From Psoroptes ovis (Eukaryota; Arthropoda; Arachnida; Sarcoptiformes; Psoroptidae): DNA of 64,000 bases. The DNA is taken from NCBI GenBank assembly GCA_002943765.1, contig PQWQ01000014.1, positions 930,001 through 994,000 of the forward strand, read 5' to 3'. Shown in pieces: positions 37,726 to 48,834 of the stretch (positions are counted from its first letter, which is position 1; the number at the start of each line of letters is the position of its first letter). Position numbers and translations under genes: made by a program. The notes below the pieces were generated by a model. It was not told where the DNA came from. It worked only from the letters and a program-made list of their open reading frames with translations, and made no database searches.

Positions 37726-39420
37726 ATGATGAATCCAACGCTGTTATATCCACCGACATCTACAACAGCATCATCAACGCCGACAACTGCAGCCTCAGTT
37801 CAACAAGAATTACAAGAAACTGTTCGTAAACAAATGGAATTTATGCAACATTCAATCAATCATAATCATCATTCTAATCATATAAATTCAAATCCTCATT
37901 TAAATCATCATCATAATTATTTTAATGATATTCAAATGAAATCGACAAATTTTTTTCTAAATCCATTTTTTGCATTAAATGCATCGAATATTAATTCATT
38001 AACACAATCAAATATTAATTATCAACAACAATTAGCTAAACAACATGAACTGAATGAATCATTGAAAAAATTGGCTGAATTAGAAAATGAATATTCATCG
38101 GTTAATGATAATAATCATAATGATAATGATGATGGTAGAAATAGTTCGACCAAAGAAATTTCACCAGATAATTCTGATATTGATATCGATAATATAATCG
38201 ACGACGATGAAGACGATGATGATGAAGATGAAATCGATTTCAGTGATAATGATTATTTTGATGATACGAATTCAGATGGAAAAAAATCTTCATCAACCAG
38301 TAGAAATAATAAATCAACGACATCAAATAATAAAAAATCATCGACAACACCGGTGAAACCACCGTATTCATATATTGCATTGATCACTATGGCAATATTA
38401 CAATCACCGGGAAAAAAATTAACATTAAATGGTATCTGTGAATTTATTCGAAATCGTTTTCCATATTACAAAGAAAAATATCCAATGTGGCAAAATAGTA
38501 TACGTCATAATTTATCATTGAATGATTGTTTTATTAAAATTCCTCGAGAACCAGGTAATCCTGGCAAAGGAAATTATTGGACACTAGATCCAGAATCTGA
38601 AGATATGTTCGAAAACGGTAGTTTTCTTCGAAGACGTAAACGTTTCAAACGTAAACATTTTGATCTGCTACAAGCTGCATATCATGGTGCATATGGTCAA
38701 TTTGGATCGGCAGCAGCAGCAGCTGCAGCTGCGGCTGCTGCAGCAGCTACTGTCGTACATGATACTTATCGAAGACAACAAGCAATCGCTGCAGCAGCTG
38801 CTGCAGCACTTTTGAATGGAACACCACAATCAACACCGATAGCACCATCATCAACGACAACAATAACGGCCTCAATCGATAGTAAAAGTGATCATCATCA
38901 AAATAATGCATTATTAAATCAATCATATCAAACATCAATTATAAACCCGTTCACAATGTTTAATAATACTCAACAACAGCGACAACAACCGAACGATATT
39001 CTAAGTCGAATAACTCCAACATCACAGCCACCATCATCATCAACATCGACATTAAATAATCATGGAAAAATTTCAAGGGAAGAATCAGCGGTAACAAATC
39101 CAATAAATGGTACATCATCATTATCATGTTATTCACCGTGTATCGGTGATAATCTGATTGATCATCAATCATTATCATCTACATCACCTTCATCATCTTC
39201 ATCGTCATCTACAACGGTATCATCACCATCATCATCAACAACAGCCGCAACTAATAAACGTATAAAATTTACAATCAATGATATTATCGGTAATAATACC
39301 ACTGAAGAAACGACAATTCATCGAAACAACACCAGAAATGATGGAAAATTCAACGATAATAACAATTTAGCATGTAATCTATTGACAAGTATGGCATTAA
39401 AACATAATCAGCAATCATGA
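37726..39420 (+). CDS. FoxD: Forkhead transcription factor, FoxD class
   Basis: A single uninterrupted frame of 564 residues. An N-terminal Asn/His-rich segment and a strongly acidic run (about 145-175) precede a complete forkhead winged-helix domain at about 211-310. The domain opens with KPPYSYIALITMAILQSP, carries the recognition helix around WQNSIRHNLSLNDCFIK, and closes with GSFLRRRKRFKRK, which is typical of FoxD. A poly-Ala tract (about 328-340) and Ser/Thr-rich low complexity follow. FoxD proteins bind DNA in the nucleus and act in neural and mesodermal patterning. An intronless coding region is common in this class. It is isolated by 13.8 kb upstream and 5 kb downstream of non-coding DNA. 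Class assignment rests on the domain only. Confidence 0.93.
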   Translation: MMNPTLLYPPTSTTASSTPTTAASVQQELQETVRKQMEFMQHSINHNHHSNHINSNPHLNHHHNYFNDIQMKSTNFFLNPFFALNASNINSLTQSNINYQQQLAKQHELNESLKKLAELENEYSSVNDNNHNDNDDGRNSSTKEISPDNSDIDIDNIIDDDEDDDDEDEIDFSDNDYFDDTNSDGKKSSSTSRNNKSTTSNNKKSSTTPVKPPYSYIALITMAILQSPGKKLTLNGICEFIRNRFPYYKEKYPMWQNSIRHNLSLNDCFIKIPREPGNPGKGNYWTLDPESEDMFENGSFLRRRKRFKRKHFDLLQAAYHGAYGQFGSAAAAAAAAAAAAATVVHDTYRRQQAIAAAAAAALLNGTPQSTPIAPSSTTTITASIDSKSDHHQNNALLNQSYQTSIINPFTMFNNTQQQRQQPNDILSRITPTSQPPSSSTSTLNNHGKISREESAVTNPINGTSSLSCYSPCIGDNLIDHQSLSSTSPSSSSSSSTTVSSPSSSTTAATNKRIKFTINDIIGNNTTEETTIHRNNTRNDGKFNDNNNLACNLLTSMALKHNQQS

Positions 39421-39593
39421 AAACAATCATTGAACTGAATTCGAGCAAAAAAAAAAAAAAACAATCCTTAAGTGCCAAGCAAAAAACGTGAATATGTCCC
39501 GAAGAAAAAATCAATCATATTTAATCAATGATGAATATAATAATAATCCATTGATTATTATTGATTTATTGCCTATTACACACACACACACAT

Positions 39594-39599
39594 AATAAA
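39594..39599 (+). terminator. Candidate poly(A) signal of FoxD
   Basis: AATAAA, about 174 bp after the stop, follows a short CA run. Further AATAAA repeats are near 39640. Confidence 0.45.
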
Positions 39600-40782
39600 A
39601 TACATTGTAATTATATTTTGAAATTATTTTATTTAAAAATAAATAAATAAATTTTTTTCTGGTCTAAAATATGGATAAAATCTTTGATTTGTCTTGACAC
39701 ATTTACTCTTTGAAAAATTTTCAATTTTTAAAATCCTTTTCAGTGTATTTTAAACCTATTTTTCAAGTGAAATATATTTAAATTTCATTGATATTCCATG
39801 TATTTGCCTCCATGCATTTGTCTTTAGATGATTTGCCATCAAGTATTACATTCGGTGTATTACAACAACATAATGACAAATCACTAAATGGCCAACGATT
39901 TCGGTAAAAACAAAAATGACAGATGCTGAAATGCTGAAATGAGACAATTGTCAGATTATACCCGGTGTGTTTCAAAGCAGTAATCAAATACAATTTGTCA
40001 AAAAAACAATCAAATTAAGCAAATAAGCATCACTTGTAATGAATCACGGATGATGCATGATGACATTGGCAATCGATGCAATAAGGCTATTGTTTCTTTG
40101 ATTTTCTTCTCAAAATTTTTCAATATTTACACACAGAAACATCTGTTTCGATTGAATTCGTTGGTACATGAATCATCTGACAAAAAATATAGATTCGGCA
40201 TGAATCTATTTACCCATCAAAATAATCTACACTTGACATTAATATGTGAATTGAAATAATCATAATTTTCAATTTCTCGGATAAAATATTTGAAATTCAA
40301 ATATTTCGACGAATGATAATCAAGTTCGTCGATGATTTTTTGCAAATTTTGCAAAAATTTTTTGTTCAAAAATATATTTTTCCAATGAATTTTGTGAATA
40401 TATTTGAAACTGATTTGATTTGAATGCCGACAAAAAACAAATAGATTTGATTATAATTTCTCTTAATTAATCGTCTTAATTATTGATTGACTGACTTATT
40501 AATCAATCGATTTATTGATTGAATAAATGATTGATTAATCAATTAATAATTGATTGATTGATTAATTTTTTTGAAAATTTCAATTAAAAAACTTGTCAAA
40601 TTTTGATAAATTTTTCCTTTTCATTTCATTTGCAACGATATTTATGATAATAATGCAAATATTTTGAATAAAAATCTAATCAAATCAATCAAAATAATTT
40701 TTTTTAAATAGAAAAACAAACAAACAAAATAAACATTTTCATTTATTGGTGATGATGATAAACATTAATCATTTGATTATTA

Positions 40783-40862
40783 TTAGGTTGTCCAGAAAGT
40801 TTTTGCCGATTATATTGTAGAAAATCATTGGAAAATCAGCAAGAACTTTTTGGACAACATAA
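40783..40862. mobile_element. Mariner-type hairpin MITE, copy 13 (subfamily B, inverted)
   Basis: TA-flanked 80 bp element with ends TTAGGTTGTCCAGAAAGTTT and AACTTTTTGGACAACATAA. The interior TATATTGTAGAAAATCATT matches copy 12. Confidence 0.85.
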
Positions 40863-41222
40863 TATTTCAAATAAATGAATCAAATCAATGATCAAATTTA
40901 AATTGAAATCGTTTTAATCGATATCAATTAATTGACAGTAATGATCAATATCAACGATGATCATCAAACATTCCGGGTCATCAAAATCATGCAATTCGGA
41001 TTATCATTGATTGAATGTATGTGAAAATTGATCGACAATCTGAGTGTGTTTGTGTGTCTAATGTGTAAGAAGAAAAAATGATTCAATTACTCTTGTTTGA
41101 ATATCAAATTATTTTCATTTGCTTTTGATTGATTGATTGATTTGTTTTTTTAAATTTTAAATTGAAATCGACAAATATTTAAATGTGAAAAAATTACCAA
41201 AAACAAATAACGATGGACCAAA

Positions 41223-41353
41223 CTGGAGGACATTATTTATGATGATGATGATGATGAAAGCACAAGCGAGACAACCCTTGCCCCGTGATCACAAGGGTGG
41301 TAATAGTATGATCACATCAGCCGTACCCTGTTAACAGTCTGGAGGACATTATT
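41223..41353 (-). mobile_element. Retroposon-like insertion with 15 bp direct repeats
   Basis: A 101 bp segment (41238-41338) is flanked by two identical 15 bp copies of CTGGAGGACATTATT (41223-41237 and 41339-41353), as expected for a target-site duplication. Read on the minus strand it has a stem-loop CCCTTGTGATCACGGGG..AAGGG and ends in a CAT-triplet tail, a SINE-like layout. A shorter relative is at 20457-20510. It is too short to code for anything. Confidence 0.5.
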
Positions 41354-44300
41354 GCAACATTAATTTTGAATATTTTCTAATCGAAAACATCGACCGATTG
41401 ATAACAAATTATAATGAATTAATTTCAAAGAAAAAAAACGACCCACAGAGTTCACCCTCACACTATGCACACACACACAATCATTCGCATTTAGCCATCG
41501 AAATTCATTGAAATTCAATGGCGATATTGAAAATTAAGAAAATCTTAAATTAAGAAAATGTTATTTTTTTCAAAAATTGAAACGATAAGTGGAAATTAAC
41601 ATTTTAAATTTTTTTTCCATCCAAAAATTGATTCAATCAAATCAATTGAATAACATTTAATTTGATTGGGATCTCGGAACACATTCATTTTACATTGATT
41701 TTACTTCGATAATTGGCCAAATTTTCTCGGTTTTTTCGATAATTTGTTTCAATTTTTTTCAGAAATAAAGACTCAGGTGTATGTATCTCTGAATTGCTTG
41801 TAACAATTGAAATTTGAAAACTTAGTAGAAATAAAACGATGAATTTACCACACTTGAAAACACTTGTGAAATCATTTGAACAAATTTGAACTGAAAAATT
41901 TATTTATAATTTTACCGCTTTTATTTTTCATTCATCAATGATTTTTGCGTTATTTATACATGGCCGGTACAATTGATACAATGGAATCATTGATTGATTC
42001 ATACATTGATTGTTTGATACCAATTTAAAAGTTGAATACACACACAAAGATACCACAGCACAGCAAGCATACCTGAACAACAATCTGCGAAGCTATTTGA
42101 ATTCATTTAAGTATTATTGCTATAATGATCATCATTCACCAAATTTAAATTACATTATCAAAAGATATTTTGCACAAAAAAAATGCCGAAATTTCGAATC
42201 AATTTGTCTAAATTGAGTTATGATAATTTTATTTTTGGCCGAAACAATTTTGAAAGTTGAAAACCGAAAATAGTCAAGTAAAAATCAAATTTTTCAGGGC
42301 CCAGAGCGGTATTGGTGGTAAATCAGAGTGAAAAACTTTTAAATTTAAAAGTTAAAAATTTTAAAATTAATTTCATTTTAAAATTAAAATCCTCAAATTT
42401 TCAAATAATAAATGTGTCCAAATATTAGATATTGTATAATCAATAATCAATTGTTAATAATAATAATAATAATGAATGAAATGTATTTTTTCCACTGAAA
42501 TTTATCAAAAATTTGAAGGGAAAAAAATTGAATTTCAATTTTAAAAATTCAATTTTCAATTTTTAATTTTTCAATTCCTTGAAAAATAAAATTCCATTGC
42601 TTTGCTTGCTTTATTTGCCCATTGTTGTAACCCAAAATTAATTTTCAAAAATTTCGATTAAATTTTTCGAAAAAATTAAGTCTCCAATTCAATGGTGGTC
42701 GCACACACACAGACCAACACACACTTAGATTAAGTCAATAATAAAATTTATTGATTTGGTGACAAATATTTTATTTTATTTCATTTATTATTTAATAATA
42801 ATTGTTAATGTGTGTCAAATAGACATTCAGACATTCATAAGACATTCCATGGCCATTACATGGCTTTTATTTGGTAAATTTTGGTTTTTCAAACAAAATA
42901 TTTTATTAAGTAGTTGGCTTGGTTTATTTCTACTTATATCTTCATTGATAATATTTATTTATGAACACACATGCACTTAATCATCATCATCATCAGTAAT
43001 CATAAGTTATCATTATCAGTTATTACAAGTTATTATTATTGACTATTACCATTGTTGTTATTATTATCAAATATTATTATTATTATTATGATTATTGAAG
43101 TTCATTAAACGTCAATCAATTATATTTTTTGAAATTTTTTTGAGAAAATTCTTTTCAAATATTTTTTCAATTCTCATTTTGTTGAAAGGAAATGAAAAAT
43201 TGGTGCAAATTTCTAAATTTTTCTGGATGAATTTCGGGGGCAAAAAGCTGTGAAAACAGATATTTTCAATGGTGAATCGTCGTGAAAATGAAGAAAAATG
43301 AAGAAAAATTCACAAATGTCGCCATGCAGTCTATGATTGGACAAAGATAGAAGGAAAAATGATGATGATGATGATGATATCAAGTTGATCATTCATTCAT
43401 TCATTTTTCTTTGGATCACCTTTGACCTGACACAGTGAGAACGCATGGAAAAACTAAAGAAATTGGAAGAAATTGAAATTTTTGAAGATTTCAATGAGAC
43501 TAAAAAACAAAAAAATGAAAGTAATCTGATATGATAAACATGTATGTATTACTATGTATAGTTTTGGTATGTATGAAGATACAAATTACAAAAATTGGCC
43601 GGAATTCTTAATATTTTTGTGTTCGAATTCAAATCATCAATGGTTATATATGTTGTGTTGATAGTTTCAATGTTTGACTTGTTCAATTGGTGTTGTTGTA
43701 GCTATGTTTGAACATGAGAAAGCAACATTACTAATGAATCAATGAACAAACACCATCACCAAACGACAACAAATGAAGATATATGAGAATGTCATTAACC
43801 ATTTAATGATGATCATTTGTGTGTGTTTTTTTCAAAAAACATTTTAAAAATTTGAATTCGCAAACTTATTTTAAATAAATAAATACATTTATTTACATAT
43901 GGTTTCATATATATATTGAATTTTGAAAATACATTGAGGAAAATAATGTGAATCGAAAAAAGAGGTCAAATTAAGCCCCCATTAATGGACCATCAATGGA
44001 CCTTGGTTTTGACCAAATGATTCCATGATGTATGAAAATAATGTTTTCATGTTTCAAACATGAATATAATAAATTTTCTTTGTACAATTTTTCAAGAAAT
44101 ACATGAGATATGCATGAATTAATGTACAAGATTTTTTCTTTTTGGTTGAAAAATAGTCGTCAAGCAGTCTGGTGTTGATGATAATTCTGATTGTGCTTTA
44201 GTTAATGGTGAATGAATCAGAGAAAATTTGCATTCATTTGCATGAGAATTTTTTTCCCTGCCTTTGGTTAATGAATGAAATTAAATTATACGAATTTGAA

Positions 44301-44409
44301 ATTTTATTTTAGACTAAGATTTCGAATTATATTTATAAGGCTATGGAAAATAATAGATTTTGATTGATTTTTCTCTTTTTTTAAAATTATTTTAAATAAC
44401 GATATAATT

Positions 44410-45561
44410 ATGGCTAATACTAGTCGTAATAGACAAATGATTCGTTGTAAATATTGTCCGAATAATACTGAATTGATCGAAGATTATCATGCCGGTGACA
44501 TGATTTGTTCTGGTTGTGGTTTGGTTGTCGGTGATCGTGTCATTGATGTCGGTGCTGAATGGCGTAAATTTTCTAATGAACAAAGTGTTAATAAATCAAG
44601 GGTCGGTTCATTCGATAATGAACTATATGATTCGATGAATTTATCAACATTCATTGCACCTAATCGTGCGATAACTAAAATTGATCCGAACAATTTAAAT
44701 GATTTTAATCATAATTTAAATGATCCTAATAGCGGTGATGATCAATTATTATCGATTGATGATAATGATGAAAATAATGATAATAATAATGAAAACGATA
44801 CCAATAATTATCGACGACGTCGTCGTCGTAGTAATTATTACAATAAAAAATATTTAACAAATAATCAGCGTTCAATAATAACTGGTTTCAAAGATATTGC
44901 TGAAATGGGTGAAAAGTTACAAACAATACGACCAGTAATTGAAAATGCACAACTGATTTTCAAACGAATGAAAGAAAAATTTAACGCATTCAAATTATAC
45001 AACATTCAAATACCATTAGCATCAGCTTGTTTATATGTTGCATATCGTAAACAAAATATTCCTCGAACATTCAAAGAAATATGTTCCGTTTCGAAAGCAA
45101 AGAAAAGAGATATTGCAAAATGTTATAAAATAATATCGAAAGAAATAGGCCAAACAATAATACAAGCATCGATTGATGATTATATACCACGTTTTATTTC
45201 GAATTTAAATTTTTCTATTGAAATTGAAAAATTAACTCAAGAATTTTCGGTGAAAATTGAGAAAATATTGTCCGGTCGTAACCCGTGTACAATCGTATCG
45301 TTAGCAATACTGTTTGCAATAATTGCTAATTCAAATAATGAAAATGTTCATGATCATGGCCATCAACAATCATCATCATCAATTTTGAATGAACGTAATG
45401 ATACGATTGATGTGTGTAAATGTTGTCCAAAACATTTAGCACAAGCAATACATCACATATCCGAAGTTACTGGTGCAGCTGAAACAACAATAAAAGAAGT
45501 GTATGAATTGGTCAAAAATCGGAAAAAATATTCGGAATTATTTCCACAAATTTTTAATTGA
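44410..45561 (+). CDS. TfIIB: Transcription initiation factor TFIIB, divergent and intronless
   Basis: 383 residues in one frame. The N-terminal zinc ribbon has C13-x2-C16 and C33-x2-C36, and the motif GDMICSGCGLVVGDRVIDVG is near-identical to other TFIIBs. The B-reader/linker region follows (AEWRKFSNEQ, SRVGSF). Then comes an acidic and Asn/Arg-rich insertion (about 95-145) and two cyclin-like repeats (about 150-250 with PLASACLYVAYR and PRTFKEICSVS, and about 265-375). The second repeat is divergent and holds a Cys/His-rich insert (VCKCCPKH). TFIIB bridges TBP-bound promoters and RNA polymerase II. Human TFIIB is 316 residues. The absence of introns and the weak second repeat raise the possibility of a retroposed paralogue. 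It lies 105 bp from the 3' end of the convergent Sgt1. Confidence 0.9.
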   Translation: MANTSRNRQMIRCKYCPNNTELIEDYHAGDMICSGCGLVVGDRVIDVGAEWRKFSNEQSVNKSRVGSFDNELYDSMNLSTFIAPNRAITKIDPNNLNDFNHNLNDPNSGDDQLLSIDDNDENNDNNNENDTNNYRRRRRRSNYYNKKYLTNNQRSIITGFKDIAEMGEKLQTIRPVIENAQLIFKRMKEKFNAFKLYNIQIPLASACLYVAYRKQNIPRTFKEICSVSKAKKRDIAKCYKIISKEIGQTIIQASIDDYIPRFISNLNFSIEIEKLTQEFSVKIEKILSGRNPCTIVSLAILFAIIANSNNENVHDHGHQQSSSSILNERNDTIDVCKCCPKHLAQAIHHISEVTGAAETTIKEVYELVKNRKKYSELFPQIFN

Positions 45562-45641
45562 TTCAAAATCATAAATATTCGAAATTTTGATGTTTTTTTT
45601 TGCTTTGTACAAATATGCAAATTTTAAGTATTCTTAAGCAG

Positions 45642-45647
45642 AATAAA
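45642..45647 (+). terminator. Candidate poly(A) signal of TFIIB
   Basis: AATAAA lies 80 bp after the stop and only 19 bp from the stop of the convergent Sgt1 gene, so the two 3' UTRs probably overlap. Confidence 0.5.
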
Positions 45648-45666
45648 TTGCAATTAACCATTTAAT

Positions 45667-46360
45667 TTAAGAATCCCATTTACGATATTCACAACTATCC
45701 GGTGGTTTCATTTCAACTTTTGATTTGCCAACATCATCCCAATTGGTACTTAAAACGGTACCATTTGATTCAACGAAAGATTTATTCATAGCCCGGCGTA
45801 AATTTTCATCACCAGATGAATAGATACGACGAAACAGCTCTTCAACACCTTGATCATCTTCTGGTTCATTTTTTTCCATTTCTTTTACAATTTTATCCCA
45901 ATTTCTTTGGTTAGTTGCGGTTGTTTGTCCATCAGCATTATTCGATACAGAATTCATTGGTTGATTGCATATTTTTGCTTGATTATCCGAAGATGCCTGC
46001 AATTGAGAAAACGATATGAAAGAAAGTGACCATCATTTTACAACAAAAATTTACCTCAAGTTTTTGCCAACGATAATTTGATGTTTTACTTAATTTTATT
46101 TCACATTTTACTGGTGTTATTTTATAAGTTGATTGTTCTGGTATTATTTCACCATTTAAATTGATTATCAATTCATAATTGGAATTATCTTCAGTGTTTT
46201 TATAGCTGAATTTCAAGCATTTTTTCTCGAATTTAATATCAACATTTGTTTTATCAATATTTTTGATCATAACACCGATTACGATTGTTTGATCTGTTTC
46301 ATACCAATCATAACGAGGTTTTTTGACTCCATCAACATTTTCTGATTGGCTTTGACTCAT
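45667..46360 (-). CDS. Sgt1: Sgt1-type co-chaperone (CS + SGS domains, no TPR)
   Basis: Two minus-strand exons, 46360-46055 and 45996-45667, with a 58 bp intron, give 211 residues. Exon 1 is the CS (p23-like) domain at about 14-100, starting RYDWYETDQTIVIGVMIKN and ending near YRWQKLE. Exon 2 carries the SGS domain, with NWDKIVKEMEKNE, the helical GVEELFRRIYSSGDENLRRA block, the MNKSFVESNGTVLSTNW signature and a C-terminal Lys-Trp-Asp-Ser end. The TPR region of plant, yeast and human SGT1 is absent; short TPR-less forms are known in insects. SGT1 works with HSP90 and with the SKP1/SCF complex in the cytosol and at kinetochores. Confidence 0.92.
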
Positions 46361-47580
46361 TTTGATAAGAGTTTAGAGACTAAAGATTTAAAAATTAATG
46401 AACAAAATCAATTAATTTATTCGCCAAAAAAAAAAAAAAATAAACAAATAAACACAAGCTCACATGTGAAGCGATTAACCTTCGTTAAAAAAAATTTTTT
46501 AACCGAAGGTTAAAATTTGCAGTCGTTGTTTGTGAATTTCTCATTTTAAAAATTTTTTAATTTAACCTTCATAAATTAAATTTTAAAAAATGATTGTCAT
46601 TTGTCATTAAAAACTTTGGTTAAACCCTTTGCTTAATCCTTTATGTTCTTCATTTGACTAATAATTTTGTATTGACTTACACATGTAACGTTGATAAGCC
46701 TTTAAATTTTGCATCGGTCAACATAAAAAAAACCAATTTTTTTAAAATCAATATTTGGATTGAATTACAAAATCTATCAATTACATTGTATCAATTCTTT
46801 GATTTCATTCGATTTTTCTTCAGTACTTTGACAATCTCGAGTGGTTATTACTTTTATTAATAAAGATGTTCAATCAAATTTTGAATCATCTTTATTTCAA
46901 GCTTAAAAAAACAACCTATTTTGTTGTTGTTGTTGATCAAACACAACAATCATCGAGACCAATCAACAACTGCAAACAAAAAATGCACTAAAATAAAAAA
47001 TTATATCAACCAACGCCTACAATGTCGGTGTAATTGTTGTTGATTACAATGATGATGATGATGATGGTAATGACATTGAAAACTCATGGTGATTAATTTC
47101 TTTTTTAATGATATATTTATTATTATTTTTATTATTGTTTCAATTCCTATTATTGTTGTCATAAAAATAAAATTGTTATTGTTTGATCTCCAAACATGAT
47201 GATTCTTATTGTTGTGTTAATAATTATGCTAGTTGATTGATATGATTAATATATACTTGATCGATACGAAATGATGATGAAATAATGAGAAATGTACATA
47301 CTTGAAAAATTAAAAATGAAAAATAAATCTATTAATAAGATAATAAAAAATTTAGAAAAATAATAAAATTTACCTGAAAAAAAAACACATTTAAACAACA
47401 ATTTGATTATGATAAAGTATTTATTTTTCAAAAAAAAAAAAAAAAAATAAGTTTTGAATATAAAAGTTAACAATTTATTAATCTTAAACAAATAATAAAC
47501 AAATTTCAATTTATTATTTATTAATTTCTATCTTTTTATACAGATATTTTTATCTTGTTTTTCCTGCCATAAATTGAAAA
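46361..47580. other. Intergenic region between Sgt1 and the four-TM gene
   Basis: AT-rich. It holds a strong inverted repeat (46475-46514) close to the Sgt1 5' end and some TTG and GAT triplet runs. No gene is supported. Confidence 0.55.
46475..46514. repeat. Near-perfect inverted repeat
   Basis: Arms TTAACCTTCGTTAAAAAA and TTTTTTAACCGAAGGTTAA pair almost completely with little or no loop. A related TTAACCTTCATAA follows at about 46561. It lies about 115 bp upstream of the Sgt1 start codon. Confidence 0.7.
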
Positions 47581-48428
47581 ATGACCAATCAACAAGTGAA
47601 TAATAATCATAATAATAATAATAACAATAATGATGATTATCGTTCATTAATTTTAATTGAAAATAAAATAAAACGTGCAAAAATATCATTGATTTTATTA
47701 TCATTTTTACAATTGATCATTGTTTTTGTATATATTTCCATTAAAAATAATCTTGATCATATACCATCTACAAATCATTTAAAGGTTTGTTATTATTGAA
47801 TTAATAATTCCATCATTAAAATTCAATTCTCTTATTCTCAAATTAGAATGATTCGTTCATATTCAATTTGATAACATATTTTGGTTTATCATTTTCATTA
47901 GCCGGTTTAATTGTATCATTGTTTGAAAATTATTGTTTTATAAGTTGTTTTGCAATCACAAATCTTGGACATTTGATTATTGTTATGACACGTGCAACAA
48001 AATTTTTATTATTTAGTGGATATTTTGCTATCAATATTTGTATTATTTTGATATCATTTATTTTTTCTCATTTACTGCGTATGAAACAATTACAATTGCA
48101 ATTGCAATTACAACGTAGTAATAATAATGACCAACAGCAACGAAATCATCGTTCATCATCAATATTTAATATAAATGAAAATTTATTTCGTCAACCACAA
48201 CCATTGCCACCTTCATATAAAGAGGTGATTAAAAATCCTGAAAAATATCCATGTTTATTCGATAATAAAATTGATACAAATGGTAATGAAGATGATCTTA
48301 AAACAATAAATTCTTCATCAACATCAACAATATTTCTACAAACGGAACAATTATCACATGACAACAATCAACAACAATCACAAAATGATACTGCCAAAGT
48401 TCCAGAGTATTCAGCAATTTTCTTTTAA
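47581..48428 (+). CDS. Four-transmembrane protein with C-terminal PPxY motif
   Basis: Two exons, 47581-47784 and 47847-48428, with a 62 bp intron, give 261 residues. After an Asn-rich cytosolic N-terminus there are four hydrophobic segments: about 33-53 (ISLILLSFLQLIIVFVYI), 72-94, 98-118 and 122-145. The cytosolic tail of about 115 residues is Gln/Ser-rich and contains LPPSY at 188-192, a match to the PPxY motif that binds WW domains of NEDD4-type ubiquitin ligases, followed by KEVIKNPEKYP. The layout resembles small tetraspan adaptors with PPxY tails, but I do not recognise a named family. The start is the first Met; the short intron and matching phase support the joint. Confidence 0.7.
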
Positions 48429-48834
48429 AGATTTTTATAATTATAAATTCTATTATAATTATCTTAATTATTGCTTAATTTGTAAATAATTTTGTTATTA
48501 TTTTTGTTGTTAATGTTTTTTTTTTTTTTTTTTTGTTAAAAAGTAAATTAAAAAAAATTTCTTCAAAGTCGTCCTTTATGAATTGATCATTGAAAAATTT
48601 GTTGAGCGCTAAAACTGAGAATATATAAAAACAATTCTTGACTCTTTCACACATTTTTTTTAATTAAAAAATAGAAAAAATCAAATCAAGATTTGATCAT
48701 TTCGAATTAAATCTCAACTTCGATCATCTTAAAATGAAGATTCTGTACATATTTTGATGCTAGTTTTTCCCCGAATTTCAACGAATCATAATTGTATAAT
48801 TTTCCATTTAAATTTCTAAATAAAAACAAACGAA

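Larger units (their letters stand above)
39421..44409. other. 5 kb gene-poor region between FoxD and TFIIB
   Basis: Contains the FoxD 3' UTR, one hairpin MITE (40783-40862), one retroposon-like insertion (41223-41353) and simple repeats. No supported coding exon was found. Clusters of TGATTGATTAATCAAT-like sequence at 40478-40566 are palindromic but simple in composition. Confidence 0.55.

Noticed and set aside
40478..40566. Palindromic TGATTGATTAATCAAT cluster as homeodomain sites
   Set aside because: The sequence is simple repetition of ATTGATT; without conservation it cannot be called regulatory.
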